This document shows, in pieces, positions 1 through 8,021 of a DNA stretch of 64,000 bases (positions within the stretch are counted from its first letter, which is position 1; each line of letters opens with the position of its first letter). The position numbers and the translations under genes are program-made. Location: contig NZ_CP063196.1 of the NCBI RefSeq assembly GCF_003574835.2, positions 3,162,001 through 3,226,000 on the forward strand. The letters run 5' to 3'. Source of the DNA: Thermobifida halotolerans. GTDB lineage: Bacteria; Actinomycetota; Actinomycetes; Streptosporangiales; Streptosporangiaceae. The notes under the pieces are model-generated. The model was not told the DNA's origin. It ran no database searches and worked only from the letters and a program-made list of their open reading frames with translations.

Positions 1-947
1 ACGGACTCCTGCAGGGGCCGGGAGAGCGGGCTGGCCACCGTGGCGACCGGGAACCCCCGGTCGCGCCAGGCGATGACGTGGCCTGCCAGCGTCGCGAGCC
101 GGTCCTGCGCCCGGACGGCCTTCTCCGGGGAGAACAGCACCGAGGGGTGGTTGCGCAGCGCGCAGGTCTCGTCCAGGTGGCCGGTTCCGGCCAGTGGGTA
201 TCCCGCGGAGTAGCCGGCGAGCGCTCCGGTGTCCAGCGCGGTGAGCAGCGCGTCGCGGTCGACCAGGCCGGGACTGGACAGGTTGATCAGGACCGCGCCC
301 GGACGCATCCGGGCCAGTGCCCGCGTCCCGATGAGTCCCCGGGTGCCGACGGTCACGGGCACGTGCAGGGAGACCACGTCGGCCGTGCCGAGCAGTTGGG
401 GCAGTTCCATCCGGGCGACCCCGCGGGGCCAGCTCCGCAGCCGCGACCCGGTACCGACGACCCGCCGGAACAGGGGCATGGCGAGATTGGCGAACCCGGT
501 GGCCACCTGCCCCATCCCCACCAGCCCGAGAGTGAGATCGCTCACGCGGGGGGCTGGTTGGAGCCGCGCGAGGCTGTTGTTGGCGATTCTGCGCAACTGG
601 GCCAGCGTCAGGGTGAGCGCACGGCCGGCCGCCTGGTCGACGTTCTCGCGTCGGGGCGGCCGGGAGACCCACAGTCCGCGCCGTTCGGCCTCGGCGACGT
701 CGACCCCGGAACAGTCCTGGCGGGCGGTCATGACCAGACGCAGTGTCGGCAGCGCGTCCAGGAGTGCGGCGTCCACCCGGGCGTCGTGGACGATGAGGGC
801 CACCGCCCCGGCGGCCTCGACCGCGATGCGTGCGGGATCGCAGGTCTGCAGCACCCGGGTCCGGAAACCGGCTTCGGTGAGCAGACGGAGCGCGGGAGCC
901 GGATCACAGGTGCCGGTATCCGTGATGACCACGTACGGAGCAGTCAT
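1..947 (-). CDS. D-2-hydroxyacid dehydrogenase-like protein lacking catalytic residues (3' end off window)
   Basis: The minus-strand frame is open from an ATG at 947 to the window edge, so the C-terminus is missing. A GGAGG lies 6 nt before the ATG. The family is seen from the N-terminal ITDTGTC region, a dinucleotide-binding GLVGMGQVA loop, DVVSLHVPVT, and the segment that normally carries the active site. In intact relatives that segment reads INxxRGxxVD, then DVFexEP, then TPHxA. Here it reads INLSSPGLVD, AGYSAGYPL and FSPEKA, so the catalytic Arg and His are replaced and no acidic residue sits at the Glu position. The third Gly of GxGxxG is Ala. It may be a non-catalytic NAD-binding homologue or a decaying paralogue; the clean reading frame favours a maintained protein. 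An intact family member lies at 6028-6939. Confidence 0.8.
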   Translation of the reverse strand, partial: MTAPYVVITDTGTCDPAPALRLLTEAGFRTRVLQTCDPARIAVEAAGAVALIVHDARVDAALLDALPTLRLVMTARQDCSGVDVAEAERRGLWVSRPPRRENVDQAAGRALTLTLAQLRRIANNSLARLQPAPRVSDLTLGLVGMGQVATGFANLAMPLFRRVVGTGSRLRSWPRGVARMELPQLLGTADVVSLHVPVTVGTRGLIGTRALARMRPGAVLINLSSPGLVDRDALLTALDTGALAGYSAGYPLAGTGHLDETCALRNHPSVLFSPEKAVRAQDRLATLAGHVIAWRDRGFPVATVASPLSRPLQES

Positions 948-1480
948 GGCCACCTCCAGTGGACGGCACGACCAAACAGCGATAACAGTCCAAAAAAGTA
1001 CCTTTTGCCGCCCGGCGAAACCAGTGCGCCCCTCTGAAGCTCAGGACGCCTCGCGTTTGGAAGCGCTCCCATGACAGGGGATTCCGACTCTCGGAAGTGA
1101 AATTGTGATCTGCGTCACACTCCTTTACGCGATCGACATGTAACTTTTTGTTTGTTTCGACAGGTCGGTCCGCATCCCCCTTCTCCACCCCGAAAAGCCA
1201 CGGGAAGAGCACCGCCCGGCCGACCCGGTCACCAGGTTGCTTTTTCTCCGCCCGGAACGACCGGATGCCCCCGATCCCCGCGGACGCGCCGTTCGCGACG
1301 GCGGATCCGTCCGGTTCACCCACCGGAACCCGTCGATTCGGTACCCGCCTCCGAACGACACGGGCACTTTTTGCAAGCAATCCATTACCGCCTGTGAGAA
1401 TTTAGGAGCTGGCGGCGTCCCCTTTCAGCGCAGACGCCACCCACCGCTTTCTTTCGCAACAGCCAACCGAGAGGTTCACG
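948..1480. other. Divergent intergenic region
   Basis: This 533-bp spacer separates the minus-strand dehydrogenase homologue from the plus-strand secreted protein, so it should hold both promoters. It is less GC-rich than its flanks around 970-1170. The only motif I can name is the CRP-like palindrome at 1104-1119. Short open frames on both strands lack ribosome-binding sites and family features, so I do not call them genes. Confidence 0.5.
1104..1119. promoter_or_regulatory. CRP/GlxR-like palindromic operator
   Basis: The sequence TGTGATCTGCGTCACA is a perfect TGTGA-N6-TCACA dyad, the consensus shared by CRP-family regulators, including actinobacterial Crp/GlxR. It lies 156 bp upstream of the dehydrogenase homologue start and 361 bp upstream of the 1481 gene, so the first is the likelier target. 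Binding is inferred from the motif alone. Confidence 0.5.
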
Positions 1481-2620
1481 ATGCGCAAACCCCATAATCG
1501 GTGGACCGTGCTGGCGGGCGCGGCCGCCGTCTCTCTGGCAGCGTTCGGGTTTCCCGCCCTGGCCGCAGCCGACGGGGACGCGGCCCCGGCCTCGCAGACC
1601 GTCCACCAGAAGTCGACGTACCTGGTCGACGGATACCGGGTCGGTTACCTTCCGCCCGGCCTGAGCAACTACGGCTCCAGCACGGAGACCTCCACCGACG
1701 GCGAGGGCAACCGCACCTCGTACGTGATGTGGTCCCGGGGCGAGACGGTCCACGGGAAGGTGGGCGTGCGCCGCCGGGCCGCGGCCTTCACCCTGGACGA
1801 GGTCCGCGACCAGCACCACGGGCACCTGGACTCCCGGACGCTGCGCAGGGTCACCGTCAACGGCAGCCCCGGCTACCTCTCCAGGACCGCCGGCGAGGTG
1901 TTCTGGGTGGACCGGGAGGGCGCGGCCCTCTCCGTGTTCCTGGAGCCCAGCCGGTGGTCCCCGACCGAGCTGATGAAGATGGCCGAGGGCGTCACACCGC
2001 ACGCGGAGTCGGCCTCGTCCTTCTCCGTCACCCACGAGGGCGACGGGTCCGCACTCGGCCTCATGCGGAACCTGGTCGGCGAGGGCGGCGAACGCTCATG
2101 GCTCATGGCCCCCTTCGGCGACCCCGCAACGGAGCAGACCGATTCCGCGGAGAGCGCGCAGCAGGACGAGGAGCAGCCCCGCCTGCTGCCCGCGCCCGCC
2201 GACGCGCCCTCCTCGCCGTCCTCGGACAGCACCGAGGACGGCGAGACGGGCGGACCGACAGACGAACAGGCCACCGAGGTCATGGTCTGCCTCACCGAGG
2301 AGGCCGACATGCCCCGCGAGGAGGTCCCCACCGAGGGCGGCGTCACCACCCCGTGGGGCGGAGCGAACTGGAACTCCGGGCTGTGGGAACTGGTTCCGCT
2401 GCCGACCCGCGAGGCCGCCGTCGTGGAGTGCGCCCGCCGGACCGGTCTGGAGCAGGCCGAGGTCCAGGAGGTGGCCGACTCGCTCGGCTCCGAGCGGTCC
2501 GCCTCCGACAGCGACTCCTCGGAGGAGGACACCGACCGCTCCTCCCAGGACTCCGAGTCCGTCGAGCAGTCCGAGGACAGCCAGCAGAAGAGCCCGTGGG
2601 ACCTGCTTCCCTGGCTGTGA
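1481..2620 (+). CDS. Secreted protein with acidic Ser/Glu-rich tail, unknown function
   Basis: The 379-residue protein starts at ATG 1481 with GAGAGG upstream. Residues 1-29 form a signal peptide (basic MRKPHNRW, hydrophobic core, cleavage near ALAAAD). Residues about 40-180 form a compact domain containing 'YLVDGYRVGYLPPGL' and 'VNGSPGYLSR', reminiscent of extracellular domains of actinobacterial sigma-factor-linked proteins, but I cannot name the family. Residues about 210-260 and 325-379 are low-complexity and rich in Ser, Asp, Glu and Gln. Two Cys (CLTEE and VECAR) in the second half may form a disulfide. It is transcribed alone, with a weak hairpin just past the stop. No function is assigned. 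Confidence 0.8.
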   Translation: MRKPHNRWTVLAGAAAVSLAAFGFPALAAADGDAAPASQTVHQKSTYLVDGYRVGYLPPGLSNYGSSTETSTDGEGNRTSYVMWSRGETVHGKVGVRRRAAAFTLDEVRDQHHGHLDSRTLRRVTVNGSPGYLSRTAGEVFWVDREGAALSVFLEPSRWSPTELMKMAEGVTPHAESASSFSVTHEGDGSALGLMRNLVGEGGERSWLMAPFGDPATEQTDSAESAQQDEEQPRLLPAPADAPSSPSSDSTEDGETGGPTDEQATEVMVCLTEEADMPREEVPTEGGVTTPWGGANWNSGLWELVPLPTREAAVVECARRTGLEQAEVQEVADSLGSERSASDSDSSEEDTDRSSQDSESVEQSEDSQQKSPWDLLPWL

Positions 2621-2625
2621 CCCTC

Positions 2626-2647
2626 CCCCTCCACGGAGCGGGAGGGG
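2626..2647 (+). terminator. GC-rich hairpin after secreted-protein gene
   Basis: CCCCTCC (2626-2632) pairs with GGAGGGG (2641-2647) across an 8-nt loop, starting 6 nt after the stop codon. There is no U-tract, so termination efficiency is uncertain. Confidence 0.4.
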
Positions 2648-2810
2648 CTTCCGGGCCACGCCGCCCGGTCCTCCGGTGAGTGGCCGGGTCCCGCACGAGC
2701 GGCACCGGCCGGGCGAACCCTCGCCCGGACACCGGACTCCGGGGAAGCGGGCGGGAAGTGACGTGCTCGATCCCGCCGTGCCGCCTCAGCGCCGCACCGT
2801 TCCGGCACCC

Positions 2811-2846
2811 GGGAAGCCGATCCGCCCGGCAGCGGATCGGCTTTCC
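2811..2846. terminator. Long hairpin between convergent genes
   Basis: AAGCCGATCCGC (2814-2825) pairs perfectly with GCGGATCGGCTT (2832-2843) around a 6-nt loop, and the stem can be extended at its base by GGG/TCC including one G-U pair. It sits in the 314-bp space between the plus gene ending at 2620 and the minus gene ending at 2935. It could terminate either one. The rest of that spacer shows nothing else recognisable. Confidence 0.6.
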
Positions 2847-2934
2847 GCGTCCGGTCCCCGCACGTCCCCGCCGGAAGCACCGTACGGCGGGTCGTCCGCT
2901 CCGGAAGGCCGACCATCCGCCCGCACGGTGCTCC

Positions 2935-3831
2935 TCACGTCGGCCACGGGAGGGCGGGGTCGAGCAGACCGAGACGTTCGGCGTCGACCACCGGGTCCCG
3001 GGTGCTGCACGAACCGTAACCGACGAACAGCTCCCGGACCCCGACCGCCGTCGCCCCGTCGATCCCGCGGACCCGGGCGAGCAGGCGGTCGGGGTCGGTG
3101 ACGGCCAGCACCCTGGCCACCCTGTTGGGGCCGTCCCCCGCCAACGCCCCCGCGGTGGCGGCGAGCAGGTTGAGATAGCCGAGGGGGACGAACCCGGTGA
3201 GGGGGTCGGTGTGCCGGACCGCGTGGTGCGGTCCGGCGGCGACCCGGAACGGAACCCCGTGGTCGGCGCAGGCCACGATGAACGCGGCCACCTCGTCGGG
3301 GTCGGGGAACGCCTCCTCGCTGGCTCCGCCGCAGCTGATCCGGGCCCCCAGGCCGGGCACTCCGGAGAGTTGGGCGATGTTCTCACGCCCCTCGCGGCCC
3401 CGGTCGAACTCGACGTAGATCGGCGGCGGTGCCGCGGGGGTCCGCAGCCTCCGGGAGAGGAACCGCCTTCCGCGCACGGGGCGGGCCGCCGTCCGGAGGT
3501 AGCGGGCGGCCTTGCCGACGTCGGGACCGGACGCCCGGATCTCGTAGTGGGTGATCCGCGTCCTCGGGTCGGCCGCCCCTCCGTCACCGAGCAGCTCCCG
3601 CTCGGTGTCGAAGACCACGCCGACATCGACCCGCTCGCCGTCGTCGAGCCGGGAGCACAGTTCGGGCAGCGCGCCCACCGGGCACAGCAGACGCCCGGTG
3701 TGCATGGGATGGCCGACGGTCCGGTCCGCCCGGTGACGCGCCAGCGCCTGCCGCATCGGCAGCGCGGTCGGCGGAAACAGTCCGGCGTCGTCGACCAGGT
3801 CGCGCAGCAGGATCGCAACGGTCTCACTCAT
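2935..3831 (-). CDS. Conserved hypothetical protein (298 aa)
   Basis: I place the start at ATG 3831 (MSETVAILLRDLVDDAG). The frame stays open upstream, but the added sequence is Arg/Gly/Pro-rich and looks untranslated. The protein is cytoplasmic, with no signal peptide or membrane segment. Notable stretches are 'DDAGLFPPTALPM' near the N-terminus, 'ITHYEIR' and 'YVEFDRG' mid-protein, and 'GVPFRVAAGPHHAVRHTD' followed by 'LTGFVPLGYLNLLAATAGAL'. The His-rich PHHAVRH segment resembles a barrel-type active-site loop, but I cannot assign a family. It is transcribed alone; the nearest plausible terminator is the hairpin at 2811-2846. The ribosome-binding site is weak. Confidence 0.7.
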   Translation of the reverse strand: MSETVAILLRDLVDDAGLFPPTALPMRQALARHRADRTVGHPMHTGRLLCPVGALPELCSRLDDGERVDVGVVFDTERELLGDGGAADPRTRITHYEIRASGPDVGKAARYLRTAARPVRGRRFLSRRLRTPAAPPPIYVEFDRGREGRENIAQLSGVPGLGARISCGGASEEAFPDPDEVAAFIVACADHGVPFRVAAGPHHAVRHTDPLTGFVPLGYLNLLAATAGALAGDGPNRVARVLAVTDPDRLLARVRGIDGATAVGVRELFVGYGSCSTRDPVVDAERLGLLDPALPWPT

Positions 3832-4569
3832 GGTCTGCGCGGCGCGGTCGCCCCGGTCCCCGACCGGAGCGGACGGCGCCGTCCCCCTTCCTCCGCACCC
3901 TGGGGCGGCCGATCCGCGGATCACGGTCACGGTGCGACACGCCCCCGTCCACGCCGGGGCCGCTCCCCTCCCGGGCACGGGCGGCCGCACGTACCGCCCC
4001 GGCGGCCGGCGCCGGACCTCTCCGGAAGCAGCGGGCACGCGGGCCGCGCCCCTCCGCCGCACCGGACGCAGCGGCGTCTTCCAGTGCTCTTCCCCGTCCT
4101 CCACCGGGCACCCCACCCTCCCCACACCAGAAGATCCGACACTCCTCCACAAAATCCATTATTGGGATTCCGGGTGCACAACACCCCATCCCTGCGGCTT
4201 CCCGGCGGTCCGCCAACCAGATCCCGTTTTTCTCGCGAAGTCCGGAATCGTCCGACCACAACGGAAGCAACACCGAAGCACGGCTGCGACCCCGGAAACG
4301 GTCAGGCAACAGCCGCGAACTCCCATGATTTCCGCTATTTTGGGGTTGATGGCAGCGGTGTGGGCCGCTCTTGCCAAAAAACCGGCAGCACTTTATGTTT
4401 GCGCATGAGTGTCAGCCACCGCGCCACAGCGGGCGTGCGTGGTCGGACAACCGAATACCTTACGCAGGGACGCCCTCACCGGACTCCCCCTCCCTCCGTG
4501 AGGGTTCCTGCCTCCCCCCTCCTGCCGAGCCAGCCCTCCCCTCCCGGTTGGTCTCATCGCCAGGAGGTC
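3832..4569. other. Long intergenic region with no recognised gene
   Basis: This 738-bp spacer lies upstream of the 2935-3831 gene and downstream of the NlpC/P60 gene; both are on the minus strand. Roughly 4130-4400 is poorer in GC than the surroundings and is the likely promoter area for the 3831 gene. Open frames through it have Arg/Pro/Gly-rich translations and no ribosome-binding sites, typical of antisense or spacer reading in high-GC DNA. I see no tRNA, repeat or riboswitch signature. Confidence 0.45.
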
Positions 4570-4604
4570 GAAGGGGACCACGCCGGCGCGGCGTGGTCCC
4601 CTTC
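4570..4604 (-). terminator. Strong hairpin terminator of the NlpC/P60 gene
   Basis: GAAGGGGACCACGCC (4570-4584) pairs perfectly over 15 bp with GGCGTGGTCCCCTTC (4590-4604), with a 5-nt loop. It starts 34 nt downstream of the stop of the minus-strand gene at 4639. There is no U-run, as is common in actinobacteria. Confidence 0.75.
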
Positions 4605-4638
4605 TCCGTCTTCCGGCCGCGGAGGTCCGCGGCGCGGC

Positions 4639-5826
4639 TCAGTCGGCCACGTGTACCCGGACCACTCCGGCCATCTTGTGCGTGCGGACGTCGGTCACCT
4701 TCACCACGTCGCCGGTCCGCGGCGCCTCCAGCATCCTGCCGTCACCGAGGTAGATCGCCACATGGGAGATGTAGTCCGGAGCTGTCGGGTCGCTACGCCA
4801 GAAGATCAGGTCGCCCCGCCGGGCGTCGGCGTAGTCAACGTGCTCGCCGGCCCACCACTGGTCGTGGGTGACCCTGGGAATCTCCACGCCCGCCTGGCGG
4901 AAGGCCCACTGCACCAGACCGGAGCAGTCGAACCCCTCCCCCGGGGTGGTCCCGCCCCACACGTAGGGCACCCCGAGTTGGCTCTCGGCCGCGGCGATCA
5001 TCCGCTCGATCACCGCACCGCCGACCGGTTCGCCGTCGGCGTCGGGGGAGTCCGTCCCGGACTCCTCGGCCAGCAACTGCAGACTGACGTCGGAGCCGAG
5101 GACCTCCAGCAGGTCCTCCCTGAGCTGCCACAGGTCGGTGTCGGGAGCCGAGACGACCAGCCCGTTGCCGCTGGGGAAGCCCAACTCCCCGGCGGACTCC
5201 CGGGAGATCAGCGCGTCGATCCCCGCCACTCCCGAAGTGGCGTGGGTCCACACCTCCTTGTCGACCGTTCCTCTGGCACCGGCCATGGCCACCGTGCTGC
5301 CCAGGTCGAGGTCCCGCTGCTTGCCCGCGTCGTTGGACAGCGCGATCCGCCCCTCGGCGATGCCCTGCCAGATCTCGTCGGCCTTCGCGGAGGGGGTCGG
5401 GGCGTAGTTCCGGAAGGTGGAGGGGTCCACCCCCAGAACGGACATGGTCACGCCGTCGATCCGGATCCGGGCCGCGTCCACCACCTCGACCGAGCGCACG
5501 CCGTCGATGTCGCGGACCCTGTCGACGAGATCGGAGTCCAAGGACGTGGCGGAGACCGCGAAGTACTCCCGCGAACGCGACTCGTCGAACGGAGCGACCT
5601 GACTGCCGCGTCCGAGCCGCTCCTTTCCGGCAACGGGAGGCGAGGGGGAATCACCGGCGTCGGTGGAAGCGCCCCCTCCCGAGGGGAGGGTGGAGGAGGT
5701 GGCGGATCGTCGATCCTCCGCACCGGGGTGGGGCTCGGCCCAGGCGGGCGAGCCGAAAGCGCTGAAGGCCACGACGAACACCATCGTGGTACCCGTACCG
5801 ACCGTCAGCCGTCGCCGTACCGACAC
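4639..5826 (-). CDS. Secreted NlpC/P60 peptidase with an FtsX/MacB-like extracellular domain
   Basis: This is a 395-residue exported peptidoglycan peptidase. I choose GTG 5826 because GAAAGG lies 5 nt upstream and the product then begins with a compact signal peptide (VSVRRR, hydrophobic stretch, cleavage near SPAWA). An ATG 42 bp further upstream is in frame. Residues about 95-260 ('YFAVSATSLDSDLVDRVRDI' onward) resemble the MacB/FtsX periplasmic core domain. Residues about 275-395 are NlpC/P60: catalytic Cys in FDCSGLVQWAF, His in ISHVAIYLGDG, and Glu in RMLEAPRTG, i.e. a Cys-His-Glu triad as in mycobacterial RipA. The expected role is cleavage of peptide stems in the cell wall. No permease or FtsEX partner is adjacent, so this is a stand-alone fusion. 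Confidence 0.88.
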   Translation of the reverse strand: MSVRRRLTVGTGTTMVFVVAFSAFGSPAWAEPHPGAEDRRSATSSTLPSGGGASTDAGDSPSPPVAGKERLGRGSQVAPFDESRSREYFAVSATSLDSDLVDRVRDIDGVRSVEVVDAARIRIDGVTMSVLGVDPSTFRNYAPTPSAKADEIWQGIAEGRIALSNDAGKQRDLDLGSTVAMAGARGTVDKEVWTHATSGVAGIDALISRESAGELGFPSGNGLVVSAPDTDLWQLREDLLEVLGSDVSLQLLAEESGTDSPDADGEPVGGAVIERMIAAAESQLGVPYVWGGTTPGEGFDCSGLVQWAFRQAGVEIPRVTHDQWWAGEHVDYADARRGDLIFWRSDPTAPDYISHVAIYLGDGRMLEAPRTGDVVKVTDVRTHKMAGVVRVHVAD

Positions 5827-6027
5827 ACTTGTGCCTTTCGGATATCCAGGGTGTGACTGTTGTCTCATACAAGAATGGAGGGAGAAACAAATTGTTTCAA
5901 GCCATAACAACAAACACTCCGTAAACGACACATAACACACCGGACGGTCCCCGGGGACGCACCGTGACGATCCCCCGCTTCACCAGCACCGATGCCGGCC
6001 CCGCCCGGGGAGGCGCCGCCGCGGCCG

Positions 6028-6939
6028 CTAGCTCTCGTCGAGACTGATCCGGTTGGCCAGCGGCTCGCCCGCGGCCCAACGACGCAACTGCTCGTCGACG
6101 AACCGCCTGGCCCGGGGATAGAAGGCAGCGGCCCCCCCGGCCACATGCGGAGTGAGGTAGACACCGGGGGCGCCCCACAACGGATGTCCGGGAGGCAGCG
6201 GTTCGGGATCGGTGACGTCCAGCGCGGCGCGCACCCGCCCCTTCTCGGCGAGCAGTGCCGCGGTGTCGACCACCGGCCCCCGGCCCACGTTCACCACGAG
6301 AGCGCCGTCCGGCAGCGCCGCGAGTTCGGTTCCGCCGATGAGCCCCTCGGTCTCAGGGGTGTGCGGGGTGGCGACCACGACGACGTCGGTGTCGGGCAGC
6401 AGTTGGTGCAGGTGCTCGATCCCGTACACGCCCGAGGCCGGACGGGCGCGGCGGGCCAGGCGCAGCACGGTGGCCTCGAAGGGCAGCAGCCGCGCCTCGA
6501 TGGCCGCACCGATGCTGCCGTAGCCCACGATGAGCACCCGGCAGTCGGCGAGAGAACGGGTGTAGTGCGGATTCCACACGTGCTTCTGCTGGTCGGCTGC
6601 CCATCGGGGGAGGTCCCGCTGCGCGGCGAGGATGAGCGCGACGGCGTGCTCCGCGGTGCTCGCGTCGTGCAGTCCGCGTCCGTTGTACAGTCTGACGCCC
6701 CTCGGCAGGTCCGCCAGGACGTGCTCGTAGCCCGCGGTGAGCAGTTGGACCGCCCGCAGCCGGGGCATCCGCCGCATCAGTCCGACCCGCTGGACCCGGC
6801 CGTAGGGAACGACGTAGAAGACGACGTCGTCAAGGACGTCGGCAGGCGGTTCGCCCTGACCGTCGTAGACCTCCACGGTCAGTGCGGCAGGAGCGTTCTC
6901 CCTGTTCTGCTCCCAGGGCACCAGCACCCGCCCGTCCAC
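6028..6939 (-). CDS. D-isomer-specific 2-hydroxyacid dehydrogenase
   Basis: This is a cytoplasmic NAD(P)-dependent oxidoreductase of about 303 residues. The start is taken as GTG 6939, preceded by GGAGGAG; an upstream GTG at 6984 is also in frame. The Rossmann loop is VGYGSIGAAIE (about residues 135-145). All three catalytic residues are present: Arg in VNVGRGPVVD, Glu in DVTDPEPLPPGHPLW and His in LTPHVAGG. The set fits family members that reduce 2-oxo acids, but substrate cannot be read from sequence. It is transcribed alone and divergently from the lipid kinase at 7111. It contrasts with the catalytically stripped homologue at the start of the window. Confidence 0.9.
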   Translation of the reverse strand: MDGRVLVPWEQNRENAPAALTVEVYDGQGEPPADVLDDVVFYVVPYGRVQRVGLMRRMPRLRAVQLLTAGYEHVLADLPRGVRLYNGRGLHDASTAEHAVALILAAQRDLPRWAADQQKHVWNPHYTRSLADCRVLIVGYGSIGAAIEARLLPFEATVLRLARRARPASGVYGIEHLHQLLPDTDVVVVATPHTPETEGLIGGTELAALPDGALVVNVGRGPVVDTAALLAEKGRVRAALDVTDPEPLPPGHPLWGAPGVYLTPHVAGGAAAFYPRARRFVDEQLRRWAAGEPLANRISLDES

Positions 6940-7110
6940 TCCGACTCCTCCACTCCTCTGACTTTCCTGTTCTCGCACGCCCACGGTTCCCTGACGCTAT
7001 CAGCCGTCCCCTTCCCGACCGATCGCGCGTAACCGGACCGTGCGCGGGAAGAGAGAACTCCACCGCCCAGCTTCGCGCCGTGGTCCCACGCCCCCTTCGG
7101 AGGTCCTGCC

Positions 7111-8010
7111 GTGCTTGTGATCAGCAACTCCCGGGCCGGGGGCAACGAGGACCGACAGTTGCGGGCCGCGGTGGGCGAACTGACCGTCTCGGGCACCGAG
7201 GCGGTGGAGGTCGTCTCGTGCGGCGACTCCGCGGAACTGGACGCGGCCCTGGACCTCGGCCACAGGACACTGGTGGTGGCGGGCGGGGACGGCTCCCTGC
7301 ACGCCGTGGCCAACGCGCTGCACCGCCGCGGGGAACTCGACGACCACGTGATCGGCCTGCTTCCCCTGGGCACCGGCAACGACTTCGCCCGGAGCCTGGA
7401 CATCCCCCTCGCCCCGGAGGCCGCCGCCCGCGCGTTCCTGGCGGGCAGCGCCCGGCCGCTGGACCTGTTCGTCGACGACACCGGGGAGGTGACGGTCAAC
7501 GCCGTGCACCTGGGGATCGGCGCCGACTCCACCCGCGAGGCCGCCAGGTGGAAGAAGATGCTCGGCCCCGCGAGCTTTCCGGTCGGCGGGCTGATCGCGG
7601 GCTGGGCGGCCCAGGGATACCGCATGCTGGTGAAGGCCGACGGCGAGGAGGTGATCACGCCCCGGCGCAAGACCCTCATGACCGGTCTGGCCAACGGCCG
7701 CTACATCGGCGGCGGCGCGGGCACCCTCGATCCGGACGCGCGCCCCGACAACGGCATGATCAACCTGGTGGTCTCCCGCTCGCGCGGCCTCTGGCGGCGC
7801 GCCGCGCACGCCGTGCGCCTGCACCGGGGCACCCACCCGATGGAACTGGACGTCCACCGCCGTCTGGCACGCACCGTCACGGTTGTCAGCGAACCGGTGA
7901 CGGCGAGCAGCGACGGCGAACTCACCGAAGGGATCACCGAGCGCACCTGGCGGGTGCTGCCCGGGGCATGGCGCTTCGTGGTGCCTCCGGGGCAGGGGCC
8001 GCGAGCCTGA
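7111..8010 (+). CDS. Diacylglycerol kinase-family lipid kinase
   Basis: The 299-residue protein starts at GTG 7111 with CGGAGG 8 nt upstream. It carries the DAGK catalytic signature: the nucleotide loop VVAGGDGSLHAVANAL (about residues 55-72) and LLPLGTGNDFARSLDI (about 85-100). The C-terminal half (NAVHLGIGADSTREAARW, SDGELTEG) matches the beta-rich substrate lobe of YegS/DgkB-type enzymes. It likely phosphorylates diacylglycerol or a related membrane lipid on the inner face of the membrane. It has no membrane segment, as usual for the soluble class. It ends 12 bp before the convergent RNA methyltransferase gene. Confidence 0.9.
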   Translation: MLVISNSRAGGNEDRQLRAAVGELTVSGTEAVEVVSCGDSAELDAALDLGHRTLVVAGGDGSLHAVANALHRRGELDDHVIGLLPLGTGNDFARSLDIPLAPEAAARAFLAGSARPLDLFVDDTGEVTVNAVHLGIGADSTREAARWKKMLGPASFPVGGLIAGWAAQGYRMLVKADGEEVITPRRKTLMTGLANGRYIGGGAGTLDPDARPDNGMINLVVSRSRGLWRRAAHAVRLHRGTHPMELDVHRRLARTVTVVSEPVTASSDGELTEGITERTWRVLPGAWRFVVPPGQGPRA

Positions 8011-8021
8011 CCGGAAAGCCG

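Noticed and set aside
78-1074. Two long overlapping plus-strand frames at the window start
   Set aside because: They oppose a minus-strand dehydrogenase homologue with recognisable Rossmann and family motifs and a good ribosome-binding site.
2680-5856. A 1058-codon open frame on the plus strand
   Set aside because: It is the antisense of the 2935-3831 and NlpC/P60 genes plus spacer; the translation is low-complexity Gly/Pro/Arg with no family features, while the minus strand encodes clear domains.
5827-6027. ydaO riboswitch upstream of the NlpC/P60 gene
   Set aside because: Such riboswitches often precede wall peptidases, but no conserved core is present in this 200-bp spacer.
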